64,000 bases of DNA from Sagittula salina (GCF_017813235.1 NZ_JAGISH010000007.1:234797-298796), one strand, 5' to 3'. Counted from the first letter of the stretch, positions 29,027 to 38,424 are shown. The notes: generated by a model from the letters alone, not told the origin. Translations and numbers: made by a program.

Positions 29027-29449
29027 ATGAGAAAGCTTGTAGCTGTAGCGCTTACTATTGGAGCGGTTTCAGGGTGCGTCAACCAGGAGACATTCGTTAA
29101 GAATAATATTAGATATTCCGAGTATGAATTGGACAGGGCCGAGTGTGAGACTAAGGCCGCTCAAGACGTTGCAGTCAACCGCAGTCCAGGCGCTGAAATT
29201 GCGGTAGCCATACTTACCGGTGTCTACCAAACACAAGACGCGAATGCAGATGCTCGCCGCAGGAACTATGAAGCCTGCATGATAAAGAAGGGGTATCAGC
29301 GCGTTGAGCTGCCGATGTGTCCGAATGCGCAGAAGGCAAAAGCTAATGGCGTAGGCCCTCTGAACGCACATGAAAAGATCTCTGTGGGACAAGGCTCGTG
29401 TGTGGCTTCAGATTCGTCTGGAAGGGTAATTTTTTCAAAAAAGGAATAA
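29027..29449 (+). CDS. Small lipoprotein
   Basis: A 140-aa protein with a lipobox AVSGC (Cys17) after a short hydrophobic signal. The mature part has a YELDRAECETKAAQ helix and RNYEACMIKKGYQ, a pattern seen in many small roseobacter lipoproteins, and six cysteines in all. AGGGA precedes ATG 29027. Base composition is distinctly lower in GC than the core genes, consistent with acquired DNA. Function unknown. Confidence 0.7.
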   Translation: MRKLVAVALTIGAVSGCVNQETFVKNNIRYSEYELDRAECETKAAQDVAVNRSPGAEIAVAILTGVYQTQDANADARRRNYEACMIKKGYQRVELPMCPNAQKAKANGVGPLNAHEKISVGQGSCVASDSSGRVIFSKKE

Positions 29450-29512
29450 ACTTTTTCTCTGAAGCTCGGACGGCTTGGCAGAGCATATGTGAAAACGAAA
29501 GGCAAAATTCCA

Positions 29513-29545
29513 AGGGACCCTACCGCTTGGCGGGGTCTCTTTATA
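29513..29545 (+). terminator. Rho-independent terminator after the lipoprotein gene
   Basis: AGGGACCC (29513-29520) pairs with GGGGTCTCT (29532-29540) and is followed by TTTATAACTT. It lies 64 bp past the lipoprotein stop. Confidence 0.6.
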
Positions 29546-29613
29546 ACTTAAAGGTGTTGCAGAACTTTCGCAGTGACGGATTCACACCACGGATCCATCC
29601 GGTAAGACGGATG

Positions 29614-29843
29614 GCATGGGCAAGACCAAGCCCGCACGCTACTGCACGACAAACTGATCCGCCTGCAATCCTGCGCTCCGCAAGCGCGGGTCTCTGAAGG
29701 TTTGGCTGAAAAAGCAGATGTCGTGGCATGCGCCGCATGAGGGCCGTCCGGGACGGCCGCCGGTCTTCTCGGAGGCGGCAATCCAGTTCTGCCTGTCGAT
29801 CAAGGTGCTTTTTAAGCTTCCTCTCGGACAGGTCACGCGGTAA
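29614..29843 (+). pseudogene. 5' remnant of an IS5-family transposase
   Basis: In frame with one internal stop, this reads RKRGSLKVW...GRPGRPPVFSEAAIQFC, then LSIKVLFKLPLGQV. That is the conserved N-terminal block of IS5-family transposases. The sequence stops after about 75 codons, so it is only a fragment. The flanks 29546-29613 and 29844-29885 hold nothing else recognisable. Confidence 0.7.
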
Positions 29844-29885
29844 CGCGTGTCCCGCGCAACAGGTCCACCATGCCTGTCTTGGCCC

Positions 29886-31183
29886 TCAAAGGCTGCGTTC
29901 GAGATCGGCGATAGCTGTCGGGGCGCCTTCATAAATGTATGGATTCAGGATGGCGCGGTTCGCCAAAATATCTCGGTCGGCTTCGGGTAGGCGGGCTTCA
30001 TCGGCTGTCGCGTGGAAATAAGCGTGAATCGTCTCGATCTGAAATGCGATGATATCCACCGCCTCCTCAGTGCTGAGTCCGAAAGTCGGAGCGGCTTCGA
30101 TAGCCAATGCGATCCGGCTTTGCCTTGATGTCCCGCAGATCCGGATGGCTTGATTGGCCTCTCGTCCGATACGTGGACGGGGTTCGATGTCATAGGCGGG
30201 CGTCAGGGCCAGTTCGTTTCCATCCCAGAAAGCGGCATGGTTGCGAGCGTGATCATCCGTGTTTCCGATCAGGATGTTGAAAACCATGCGCCTGAAAATT
30301 TCCACCGAAGATTGTGCCGGATCGGCCGAGGTGCGCTGCAATACCTGCGCCAGGTTTTCATAGCTTCCGTAGTAGCTTTGGTGTTCGTCGAGGCCGAGGA
30401 TCGTCAGGGCCGATACCACATGACGCCTCTGCCATCCGTCTTTTCGGGGGAGGCGGTCGAAGCGTTCGACCAACAGCACATCCCTGTTCCCGACTTGCGC
30501 GAGATCGGCGTCAGCGACCGAGATACCGACACGTTTGGCCAGTCGCAGGGCCAGGAATTCAGCGCCGACGATCTTGTACGGGTCCCGGCTGGAGGGAAAC
30601 TTCGCGATCATCTTGCGAGCACCTTCGGTCAGGTGCGCTTTCGGGCGCGCGCCACCAATCGAAGTGCCATGGCAATAGCCGCCTTGAGGTCAGCGGGCAG
30701 CGTTATGCCTTCCTCGACAAGGCGGGCGGCCTCCATGATCTCGGCGAGCGACGCGTCCGGGGACATGCGCGGTGCATAGATTGTGCCCGAACCCTGGAAA
30801 TCCAACGCCCCTGTTCGATCGGATCCGGAAAGGAGCATGTAACCGAGTTCGTCTATGTCCTCTGTATCCATGCCTCGGTCGCCTCGACCGGTGGTTTGAG
30901 CCAGAACTACGCGGCGTCCCCAGTTGTCCGGAAGGCCGTCGCGCAGGAAGCCGAAAATCTTCTCAGACTCTTCCGGAGCGTGCGCGACCAAGTTTTGCGG
31001 AGTATCACGGGTATAGAACGGGATCGCATCTTGGCGCTCAAGGTAATCGCGATCATAGGCGAAGCGGTAGAGCCCATCCGCGAATGCGATGCGCCCGGCT
31101 ACAACCGGCTCGGTTGCCTCAGGGAGCCACGTCCAGACGAAAGCTTCGTTGGCGGTGGCGGGCGCGAAGACCGTAGGAGGCAT
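29886..31183 (-). pseudogene. hipA: Frameshifted hipA (type II toxin kinase)
   Basis: The 5' part (31183 to 30629, 184 aa) is HipA-N like, ending ...LPADLKAAIAM. The 3' part (from 30611, 241 aa) is the HipA kinase C-terminal domain, with GNTDDHARNHAAF and LTPAYDI of the catalytic site. Between them, reading the other frame at ~30670-30630 gives GTSIGGARPKA, the conserved HipA Gly-rich loop. The two halves are thus one gene broken by a single-base frameshift near 30665. It would encode a 430-residue kinase that phosphorylates tRNA synthetase (GltX in the E. coli case). No hipB-like antitoxin was found upstream. Confidence 0.8.
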
Positions 31184-31263
31184 GATGAACCCTGCTTCCC
31201 TTTAATGGTGGTGATGAACCATGTCGCACGAAATGCCGCGAGGCTGCTGGTTTATAGCGCTCG

Positions 31264-31473
31264 TTAGTCCGCGGCGCGACCGGGAATGACAAGGAATGGG
31301 TATTTATGGACCATGGGTTCGGTGGGCTGCGCGGGCAGCCTGCTGGTCTTGATCTCCTGCTCGACGATCATGCGAAGCAGCGGCACCGCGTCGCGTGTCT
31401 GGGGCAGGTCGTTGATCTCGGAGTAATCCTCGAGGTCGTTGAGTACGCGGATGATCCAGTCATGGCTCTGCAT
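31264..31473 (-). CDS. Small LuxI-linked protein
   Basis: A 69-aa protein. ATG 31473 has a strong GGAGGAG upstream. It begins MQSHDWIIRVLNDLEDYSEIN, which resembles the short helical proteins encoded next to luxI in roseobacters. It lies about 100 bp downstream of luxI with a hairpin between them. Function unknown; a role in the quorum-sensing unit is inferred from position only. Confidence 0.6.
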   Translation of the reverse strand: MQSHDWIIRVLNDLEDYSEINDLPQTRDAVPLLRMIVEQEIKTSRLPAQPTEPMVHKYPFLVIPGRAAD

Positions 31474-31539
31474 CTGCGCTCCTCCGGGCAAGTTCTCGTG
31501 AAGGAGTGTCAAAAAACAGTTAACAAATCATGTAGGCGG

Positions 31540-31565
31540 GGCTGATCCGGCTTGCCGGATCAGCC
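31540..31565 (-). terminator. Hairpin after luxI
   Basis: GGCTGATCCGG (31540-31550) and CCGGATCAGCC (31555-31565) form a perfect 11-bp stem with a 4-nt loop. On the minus strand it is followed at some distance by a TGTTTTTTG tract. It lies 11 bp beyond the luxI stop. Confidence 0.6.
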
Positions 31566-31576
31566 GGACTGCCATG

Positions 31577-32212
31577 TCAGGCGGCGATCGGTGCGCGCAG
31601 GCCTTGTGCCAGGGGTGATGCCTCGGACCAGGCCTGGGACTGTGCGGGCGATATGCCGGCGGTCTGCGCCACGCGTTCCCTGAGTGGCTCGGAGAAAGCC
31701 CAGAGGCCGACGCTGACCTGGTCCCGCCCTTCGCCCACGGAACCGATGACCTCCGGGGAGGCGCCGATGCGGCTGTAGATGCGCACCATGCGCGCATCGA
31801 ACACGCCCACGAACTTCTCGATCTCGAGCTGGCGCATGAGTTCACCGCCGGCCAGCATCAGGGCTGCGGCGACGTTCCCCTTGCTGTCCGGGGCCAGGCA
31901 GAACCGCGTGCATTCCCAGATGCCGGGGTTCCTGATCGTCCGGCCGCCGGTGACATGCAGGAAGTGCTCGTTCACCATGCAGCGGCCGAGAGTGGGAAGG
32001 AAGCGCATGGACCCGCCATGCAGGCCGTCCTCGCGTTCCCAGATGACGTAAAGAGGATCGAGCGCGTCGTACTGGTCGTGTTCCTCGCCGCGGTCGTCGA
32101 CGGTCACATCCCACTTCAGGCGGTCCCGAAACTGGGTGGCCCTGTCGCGGTACATCGAGCGCAGGAGGGGGCTGTCGGACGGAAGTTCGTTGGCACGTGC
32201 AAAACGGATCAT
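31577..32212 (-). CDS. luxI: Acyl-homoserine-lactone synthase
   Basis: A 211-aa LuxI-family enzyme that makes AHL signals from SAM and acyl-ACP. The conserved residues are in order: R-x3-F-x5-W (RATQFRDRLKW), D-x2-D (DQYDALD), the R of GGSMRF, and E-x2-R of WECTRF. Length is normal. ATG 32212 was chosen as the first start with the typical N-terminus MIRFARAN. No luxR gene was found within several kb, so the receptor is elsewhere or absent. The acyl chain length cannot be predicted. Confidence 0.9.
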   Translation of the reverse strand: MIRFARANELPSDSPLLRSMYRDRATQFRDRLKWDVTVDDRGEEHDQYDALDPLYVIWEREDGLHGGSMRFLPTLGRCMVNEHFLHVTGGRTIRNPGIWECTRFCLAPDSKGNVAAALMLAGGELMRQLEIEKFVGVFDARMVRIYSRIGASPEVIGSVGEGRDQVSVGLWAFSEPLRERVAQTAGISPAQSQAWSEASPLAQGLRAPIAA

Positions 32213-32609
32213 GGTTATTCCCCAAGTGGTTGTGACACCCAAGGGGTCGTCCGAACGCGGTTAACGCCGCCTTTCCGGAGTGCCTGCGATTTGAGTAAAA
32301 ATGTACGTATTCATAATGCTTTAACCCGCGTTCGGGTCGGGTCGCGGGGCATTCGGGCACGTGGGCTGCCCGACTGGGCATGAAAAATCGACGCCAGCTT
32401 AGGAGGGATACACCCTGGTGCAGAGGCTACACCTTTGACCTCGGGCGACCCGGCTGTTCACGGTGTATCAGCGTTCCCGACCGACAGGTGCGTGACGCAG
32501 CGTCATACATATTCGCATTCATCTTTTGGTAGCGTTTTCTATTAATACACAAGGATGACTTATCAACCTTGTTTGCGGTAACGCAGTCGACGGGAGAGGA
32601 GACCGGCCG
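32213..32609. other. 397-bp region upstream of luxI
   Basis: It presumably holds the luxI promoter. A weak dyad, TACACCCTGGTGCA (32410-32423), is the best lux-box-like candidate but deviates at two positions per half. No gene seen. Confidence 0.35.
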
Positions 32610-32855
32610 ATGACCCACGCAGAATTCGAGTGTCCGCAGATTTGCAGCAAGGTCAGCTTTCAGTCGTGCCCGGCCACCTGCGCGCACAGCTGCATCATGG
32701 AGACCATGATGTATGCTAGGATGTTTGCCGCACAGAGCGATCCTACTCAGGAGAATCTGACGCTGCCGGGGGTCGTGTACGAAATGGTGGCTCGTCAGGG
32801 GGATCATCAGCTCGAGACGCAATCGCAGCGAGGTCGCCCGAGAATTGCCGCATGA
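32610..32855 (+). CDS. Possible small Cys-rich protein
   Basis: An 81-aa frame with GGAGAGGAG before ATG 32610. The first 30 residues are cysteine-rich (CPQICSKVSFQSCPATCAHSC), which could bind metal. An alternative minus-strand frame, ATG 32934 to 32743 (63 aa), overlaps its end; only one is likely to be real. No family recognised. Confidence 0.3.
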   Translation: MTHAEFECPQICSKVSFQSCPATCAHSCIMETMMYARMFAAQSDPTQENLTLPGVVYEMVARQGDHQLETQSQRGRPRIAA

Positions 32856-32989
32856 CGCGTGCGGTGTGCGTACAGCCAAGGAGTTCAAGCGCGCGAGCTG
32901 CAGCGAGAACGTCCTTTTCATGGCGTGACGTCATGGGGTTAAGCCGAGATTGCCTGTTTGCCGGTGACCCTAGGTCAATATTGGTTAAC

Positions 32990-33723
32990 GACCGATCAAC
33001 GCACCCGGCCTGCGCGGGGCACGCCCCTCCCACGCGGGAGCCTGCTAGCTCCGGGGCGTGGACGCGATCCCGGGCTGTCCTCTTTCCACGGTCGGCGGCT
33101 CTTGCGGAACGGGATGAACGCCGTGCCGCCTCGGGCGATGGTTTCGCTGTGCCAGCGGCGGATGTCATAGGCGCCGTTGGCGATTTCGGCGGTCACGTCT
33201 TCGTCTTGCGGGATCTGTTCCAACAGATCCCGCAAGACTGAGATGTCGCCGTCCCCGCTGGGGGAAACCCCACGGCGCGGGTGTCAGAGGTAGCGGTGTC
33301 CATGGCAAGATGAAACTTGCGCCTTAGCGACTTCCCTGAACGCCATGCTGGCGCGCCTGCCATGCCCCGTCGCCGCGGAACTTGATGCCGGTGCTGTCTG
33401 TCACCCGGCAGGGCATTTCGAAGAAATAAATGTCCCCATTGAGCACCAGCAGCTTTCAGCGGCCCGCCAGAACGGTGGTTGGGGATCTGTACTTTCAGCG
33501 TCTTCTGCCTGCGAGACAGGGTCGAGTGATCCGGAACGGCCCAGTTCTGCCCCGGTAGCTCAAAAATGCTGGGGGCCATCCCGGAAGTCTGCTTGAACGG
33601 CAGCTTGAACCAGACCTTGAAGGTCAGGCGGAGTTGGATCCCCGCGTCCGAGAAGGCCGCAGGGCGACCGGGGCGACAGTCATGCTGCGCAAACCATTTC
33701 ATGTCCATCTCCAGCCAGAACAA
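32990..33723 (-). pseudogene. Degenerate IS5-family transposase
   Basis: The minus strand reads GRPAAFSDAGIQLRLTFKVWF, then LPGQNWAVPDHSTLSRRQKTL, the conserved IS5-family N-terminal region, then continues in shifted frames. The late part is in another frame (EIANGAYDIRRWHSETIARGG, then RGGTAFIPFRKSRRPW). The gene is therefore broken by at least one frameshift. The 230 bp beyond (33724-33954) are also remnant-like. Confidence 0.75.
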
Positions 33724-33954
33724 CAGCTAACCACGCTTGCGTAACGAGGCAGTGTAGCTGGACCAGTTCGTCGTACGGTGGCGAGCGGGCATCGGCTTGC
33801 TCATGTGCCCCGTCCAAACGCGTGGGTTCACTATGCGAACTGCCGACGGCCAGATTTCTGCAACGATGCCATCCTGACCTACTGGTTACGGATGCTCGGG
33901 TCACCCATGCAGGCGCCAAGTTCAGCGTTCGCCTCAAGTCTGACCCGGGGAAGG

Positions 33955-34722
33955 TCAGGCCAGCATCCGGCCATCGCCGCAGATTGATACCGCTTGGCCG
34001 GATATCGTCCTGCCGCGGGGGCTGGTCAGGAACAGGATCTGGTCTGCGATCTGCTCGGGCTGTACGTAGTCCTTGATCGACGTGTAGGAAAACGCCTCGG
34101 CCTCCACCTCGGCAAAGCTGATCCCTCGGCGCTGCGCCTTGGCTTCGAGGACCCGGCGCTGCCGGTCGCCCGCGACGATCCCCGGCAGGATGGCATTGCA
34201 GCGAATACCGTCGGGGCCCAACTCGATGGAAAGCGACTTGGTGAAGCCGATCACCCCCCATTTCGCTGCCGCATAGGGTGTGCGCATGGCAAAGCCCAGC
34301 CGCCCGGCCAGGGATGACAGGTTGATGATCGAGGCATTGCCGCTTTGGCGCAGCGCCTGGACGGCGTGGCGCACGCAATGAAACTGCGCAGTCAGGCAGA
34401 TGGACAGCGTCGCGTCCCAGTCCGCCGGGTCGAGCTCCTCGACGGGTCCGGTCGGTCCGGCGATGCCGGCGTTGTTCACCAGGATATCCAGTCCGCCGAG
34501 GTGTTCCAGGGCCGCAGACATGAAAGAGGCGATCTGGCTGGCGTCGCCCATGTCGGCCCTTTGCCGGAACACCTCGGCGGGGAGGGTTTCCAGCGCCGTC
34601 TCGTCAATGTCACAGGTCGCGACGCGGGCGCCCTCGGAGAGATAGGCCTCGACGATGGCTCGGCCGATGCCCTGCGCCCCGGCCGTCACGATGACCCGCG
34701 CGCCCTCAAGTTCCAGTTTCAC
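33955..34722 (-). CDS. SDR-family oxidoreductase
   Basis: A 255-aa short-chain dehydrogenase. NAD(P) site TAGAQGIGRAI (TGxxxGxG-type), NNAG motif (LVNNAGIAGP), catalytic Ser in LSSLAG and Tyr-X3-Lys in YAAAKWG. An acidic residue after beta-2 (CDIDE) favours NAD(H). The GTG start (34722) overlaps the stop of a GntR remnant upstream (GTGA) and has GGAGGA before it. It was probably part of a catabolic operon under that GntR regulator. Substrate not predictable. Confidence 0.88.
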   Translation of the reverse strand: MKLELEGARVIVTAGAQGIGRAIVEAYLSEGARVATCDIDETALETLPAEVFRQRADMGDASQIASFMSAALEHLGGLDILVNNAGIAGPTGPVEELDPADWDATLSICLTAQFHCVRHAVQALRQSGNASIINLSSLAGRLGFAMRTPYAAAKWGVIGFTKSLSIELGPDGIRCNAILPGIVAGDRQRRVLEAKAQRRGISFAEVEAEAFSYTSIKDYVQPEQIADQILFLTSPRGRTISGQAVSICGDGRMLA

Positions 34723-34882
34723 GTGATGATCCTCCTCCGGGTGTTATCCGTGTCCAGCGCGCCATGCGCGGTTATGAGTTCTGAGGCCACGCGGATGTCT
34801 TCCGATATCGCCCGGGCGGCAGTGTCGCCGTCGCGGGCGCGCAGCGCCTGACACAACATCTGGTGATGCGCGCAGGAGTGGT
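34719..34882 (-). pseudogene. C-terminal remnant of a GntR/FCD regulator
   Basis: The minus strand reads HHQMLCQALRARDGDTAARA, then ISEDIRVASELITAHG, matching the end of GntR FCD domains. The N-terminal HTH is missing beyond about 34882, where the sequence changes. It overlaps the SDR start by 4 bp, so the pair was once translationally coupled. The stretch 34883-35094 shows nothing else. Confidence 0.6.
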
Positions 34883-35094
34883 TAGTGCGCGAACGCGCTT
34901 GGCGTCTCGGGCGCGCTAGCAGGCCAAGGAAAAAGGTTGGCAGAACGCACCTCTCGCCGCGCTTGTCAGGCCCCGATGCTCTGAGTTTTTATCAGATCGA
35001 CGAGAGAACCCGAGAAGTGACGTATTTTCGCGTCGAAATGGCGGTGGTCGGAATTTTTCAGCAGGCTGCTAAAGCCGTCACTTGGAAACCGCGC

Positions 35095-35406
35095 TCATAT
35101 GGAAAGTTCCTCCATGGACTTGCCTGCCTCCAGTGCTTCGATAAGCCAATTCGGCTTTCTTCCACGGCCGGTCCACGTTTGGTCGGGGTTGCTAGGGTTG
35201 GCGTACTTCGGCACTCCCTTTGGTCCACCGTCGGTGCCACCATCTAATATCTCCGACAACGAAAACCCATGCTCTTTCGCGACTTCTTCGGCGGCGCGGC
35301 GCGCTTGCGCCTTTTTGCGCGCATCAACTGTCTTCAGCGCTTTTGAAGCGTCGCTAATAAGGCGCTCCAGTTCTTCCTTGGACATTCCTGCAAGATCGAT
35401 CGACAT
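35095..35406 (-). CDS. H-NS-like nucleoid protein
   Basis: A 103-aa H-NS/HvrA-family protein. The N-terminal ~50 residues are helical and charged (MSKEELERLISDA...), suited to oligomerisation. The C-terminal DNA-binding block is KYANPSNPDQTWTGRGRKPN, with the AT-hook-like TGRGRKP loop. AGAGGG precedes ATG 35406. It may silence AT-rich acquired genes in this island. Confidence 0.88.
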   Translation of the reverse strand: MSIDLAGMSKEELERLISDASKALKTVDARKKAQARRAAEEVAKEHGFSLSEILDGGTDGGPKGVPKYANPSNPDQTWTGRGRKPNWLIEALEAGKSMEELSI

Positions 35407-35613
35407 GATCAGCCCTCTTCCCATTGTGTAAATTTGCTTCGACTGGTCCGCTAGTTAAAGACACAACTAGCTAGCTTTTATGGTGGGCGCAATCAATATG
35501 GGGGTGTCCGCAAACCGTGTTGGTCCGCTATGCGGGACGAAGCGGACGTTCGAGATATCAGGTCGAATGATTGCTTATGATCCTTCGCGCAGATTTTTCC
35601 GGCATCCCGGACC

Positions 35614-36204
35614 CTATTCGGTTTTGCACGGACTAATTGCCTGCTCGCCGGTCCCAGCTTGAAAGAATGTTCCATCGGGTGAGAAGGTGAGGACGCTGAT
35701 TACTCGGCACCCATTTGGGTTTTTTGCTGAAAGCAGAAACCCTGCATTCACAGCAGGCGGGATCGGGGACAGGTTCCCGGCGATTTCATGAGTTCCTGCA
35801 CCGATCAATTCGACTTGTTCAATCAGAAAGTGACGCAACAGCAGCGCTTGCTCAACCGCATCCAAGGCACGCCCTTCATCGGCCAATCCAACGTTGCACA
35901 AATGCCGGGTGGTGCCCTCGTGAGACGTCCATTCGGTCAGCACAACATACAGCTCTGAACCCGGGCGCATCCACGCAACGTTGTCGGAATGCGTTCCCCA
36001 ATCACGCGCATGGCGCTCTTCGACGCTCTTCTGTTCCAGACCCGCGCTGTCAAACGCCTCGTTCATTTCGATGGACACTCGACAGCGTTCAAGAAGGTTT
36101 TCGAAGTCGTGCAACAAGCTCTGTGCGTTGCCTGGGCTGCCCCAACAGAAAACCGCTATCAAAAACGCGGCAAAGCGCTTTGGCCCGAGAATGTCGTTGC
36201 TCAT
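35614..36204 (-). CDS. Secreted hypothetical passenger protein of IS1595
   Basis: A 196-aa protein inside the IS1595 ends. ATG 36204 opens a signal peptide (FAAFLIAVFCWGSPGNAQS). The mature part has three cysteines and a long helical segment (LLHDFENLLERCRVSIEMNEAF), with no known motif. It is transcribed in the same direction as the transposase, 92 bp downstream of it. Passenger genes are known in IS1595 elements, but this family is not recognised. Confidence 0.75.
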   Translation of the reverse strand: MSNDILGPKRFAAFLIAVFCWGSPGNAQSLLHDFENLLERCRVSIEMNEAFDSAGLEQKSVEERHARDWGTHSDNVAWMRPGSELYVVLTEWTSHEGTTRHLCNVGLADEGRALDAVEQALLLRHFLIEQVELIGAGTHEIAGNLSPIPPAVNAGFLLSAKNPNGCRVISVLTFSPDGTFFQAGTGEQAISPCKTE

Positions 36205-36296
36205 ACCTTCAGTCCGAATTCTTGAAAGCAGACCTTCATCTACAAACCAGCATCGGTCAAGTTGGGCTCGAAGCAGACCTCTGCGCGACACCTCGT

Positions 36297-37286
36297 CTAC
36301 GATGCACGGACAATCTCCGCCGGGCGCATACCCGCCAGCCGCACCTCCAGCCAGCGGATGTAGCCGCTGAGGTTCTTCGTGGCCGGTCCGCAGAAGGGCT
36401 TGATGAACCTTTTGTAGCGGGCGTGGAGCGAGTTCACGTTCTGGATGTGATAGCAGCCTGAGGCCACTCGCGTGCCGGGCTTGCTGCCCAACACGAAGTG
36501 CTCGAGACCGCCTGCTGCTGCGACGTTCTTGTAGCCATTGGCGCCGTCGGAACAGAGCACGGCATCGCTCGGAACCAGCGGCTTCATGGCGCGCTCGAGC
36601 GTCACACTCTTGCGGTTCGGCAGGCGTCGGAAGAGGCGCGCGCCGCCGCGGTCAGCGACGGTGAGTATGGGGAGCTGCCACTTCGAGAGGCCTCGCATCA
36701 TCTTCAGCCCCTGCGTCGTGAAGTCCTCCCACCTGGGGCGGGGCGGCGGTGCAACCTTCTTCGGATCTGCGAAGTGCCGGACCCATTCGCGAGAACCTTT
36801 GCGCGATTCCCGCTGGAAGGTCTCATCCGCCTCCACGATCCCGGAGAAGCTCACGATTGAGCTGCTGCCGATGATGGAGAACACCAGCATCCGCCAACGC
36901 CAGACCGTGTATTTGTTGAGTCCCAACTGCCGAGCGAGCTTGCGGACCGACTGAGGTGCGGCAACGCCCAGCATATCCCGCAGCGCGACCAAGAACAGTT
37001 CCGGACGATGGAGCCGGCCGATGGCGCTGCCCGTCCTGCCCGAATAGGTCTTCTGGCAGCCAGTGCAGCGGTAGCGCTGGACCTTGGTCCGGGTGCGGCC
37101 CCACTTCTGTCGGCGCTCGTGGCCACAGTAGGGGCACTTGTGATCTTGGATTGTCCGTGCTTCGATCTCCGAGATCGCCTCGGTCTTTCGTCGGAGATCC
37201 ATGATCTTCGACTGGGCATCCTCGATCTGGGCCGGGTTCAGGCGGTAGAGGGCATCGAGAAACCGGCGAAAGTCGTGGTGCAGCAT
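36297..37286 (-). CDS. IS1595-family transposase
   Basis: A 329-aa ISXO2-like DDE transposase. The N-terminal zinc ribbon has CPYCGHERRQKWGRT and RYRCTGCQKTY. The catalytic domain follows with GIVEADETF (first Asp), SDGANGYKN (second Asp) and the H-x-x-N region YHIQNVNSLHARYK near the end. GGAGG lies upstream of ATG 37286. It appears intact. Confidence 0.92.
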   Translation of the reverse strand: MLHHDFRRFLDALYRLNPAQIEDAQSKIMDLRRKTEAISEIEARTIQDHKCPYCGHERRQKWGRTRTKVQRYRCTGCQKTYSGRTGSAIGRLHRPELFLVALRDMLGVAAPQSVRKLARQLGLNKYTVWRWRMLVFSIIGSSSIVSFSGIVEADETFQRESRKGSREWVRHFADPKKVAPPPRPRWEDFTTQGLKMMRGLSKWQLPILTVADRGGARLFRRLPNRKSVTLERAMKPLVPSDAVLCSDGANGYKNVAAAGGLEHFVLGSKPGTRVASGCYHIQNVNSLHARYKRFIKPFCGPATKNLSGYIRWLEVRLAGMRPAEIVRAS

Positions 37287-37378
37287 GGGTATCCTCCGCG
37301 TCAAAAGCCGAGTGATATAGGCCCTTCTGCGAAATCACGAAGCGCACCAACACAGTTTGCGGACACCCCCATCAATAT

Positions 37379-37792
37379 TCATTGGGCGGCAAAGTTTTCA
37401 AACGAGTTCAGGGGCTGACATGGTTGTCTTTAGAGAGTGGATGATATGCGCATGCGGGAAAGGTTGAAGTCTTGATGGGATCAATAAGTTTATCTTCTTC
37501 TCATGTTCGTTGTTGCCATCCGCCCCTAGATTGAAAGGGAAAGCGGCGCCTTGGTGTTTTCAGGCGGTCGCCAGGGGCTGTTCAGTTACCCAGGCGGGGC
37601 GCTGCTGCGGTTGCGCCTTCGGGTAAGGACTCATAGCCAATAGATCACGGTTGCCTCGAGGGCGATCGCTGAGAGGAGGACCTTTGGGCAGCGGTCGTAT
37701 CGGGTCGCGACGCGCCGCCAGTCCTTGAGCCTATTCAGGCAGCTTTCGCCAACTGATCGGTTTCGCCTTGCTCCCATGCCTTGCAAACCGAC
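37379..37792. other. Intergenic stretch with an IS5-type remnant
   Basis: From about 37755 down to 37630 (minus strand) the sequence reads ESCLNRLKDWRRVATRYDR, then CPKVLLSAIALEATVIYWL and a stop. That is the C-terminus of an IS5-family transposase. The rest of this stretch shows no gene. Confidence 0.6.
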
Positions 37793-38182
37793 TTAGGCAA
37801 CCGGGCGCATGCGGGGCAAATGAAAAGCCAGAGCTGCGCCAGAAATGTATATCGGCAAAATCAACATCGGAAATGTCAAAGGGAGATTGATCGCAACGTA
37901 GGCGCCGAAAAAGATACCAATGGGTTGCCCGCACGCGATCAAGCATCCTGTCATAGCGCCAACGGACGGATATGCAGCCGCAATCCACAGAAAATCCCTG
38001 ATCCAACTCCTACCCATCCTCGGGAATGCAAATGCTGCCCAAACGCTCGCGGCGAGGCCAGCGAGTCCTGCCATCTGCCAAGGGCTCATTGGTCCGTCAC
38101 CCGGGTTGACGTTTGCTTCGTAGATGAATGCGGAACCTCCGGCGCAGAGCGCTGCGGACGCAATGCTGATCCAAATTTTCAC
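37793..38182 (-). CDS. Small membrane protein of unknown function
   Basis: A 129-aa protein with four hydrophobic helices (about residues 4-20, 35-53, 62-83 and 93-120). Loops are short, so it is an integral inner-membrane protein. No motif recognised. The upstream ORF extension (ending at 37731) is on another frame. The 240 bp upstream (38183-38424) show no other gene. Confidence 0.55.
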   Translation of the reverse strand: MKIWISIASAALCAGGSAFIYEANVNPGDGPMSPWQMAGLAGLAASVWAAFAFPRMGRSWIRDFLWIAAAYPSVGAMTGCLIACGQPIGIFFGAYVAINLPLTFPMLILPIYISGAALAFHLPRMRPVA

Positions 38183-38424
38183 CGAGATAATTCCTCCTTG
38201 GTTCCGAGCATCAAAAGGGGGAGCTTTTCACATGAACATCAAAGAAAGGAGAGGAATTCAGAACCCCGGAAAGACTGTGTTGAGCAAACGTAACACACCA
38301 TGCCGCGCCCGGAACGCTGAAATTCGTGCATCGTACAGAATGCGTTAACCTGCGCTGACACCGGCCGTGGGCGCCGTTTCCATGAATGTCCGGATCGGGT
38401 CGGCGCTGCCGCCGACCCATGTTG

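Larger units (their letters stand above)
35500..37370. mobile_element. IS1595-family element with a passenger gene
   Basis: The 1871-bp element is bounded by 24-bp terminal inverted repeats (35500-35523 and 37347-37370; GGGGGTGTCCGCAAAC...) with one mismatch. It is flanked by an exact 8-bp duplication ATCAATAT (35492-35499 and 37371-37378). The 8-bp target duplication fits the IS1595 family. It carries the transposase and a second, unrelated gene. Confidence 0.95.

Noticed and set aside
32410..32423. lux box upstream of luxI
   Set aside because: The dyad is imperfect at two positions per half and 200 bp from the start; not reported as a site.
32427..32921. 164-aa minus-strand ORF near luxI
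   Set aside because: No motif or ribosome site and crosses regions with different composition; the overlapping small plus ORF is a better candidate, though weak.
36498..36954. Plus-strand ORFs opposite the IS1595 transposase
   Set aside because: Shadows of the intact minus-strand transposase.
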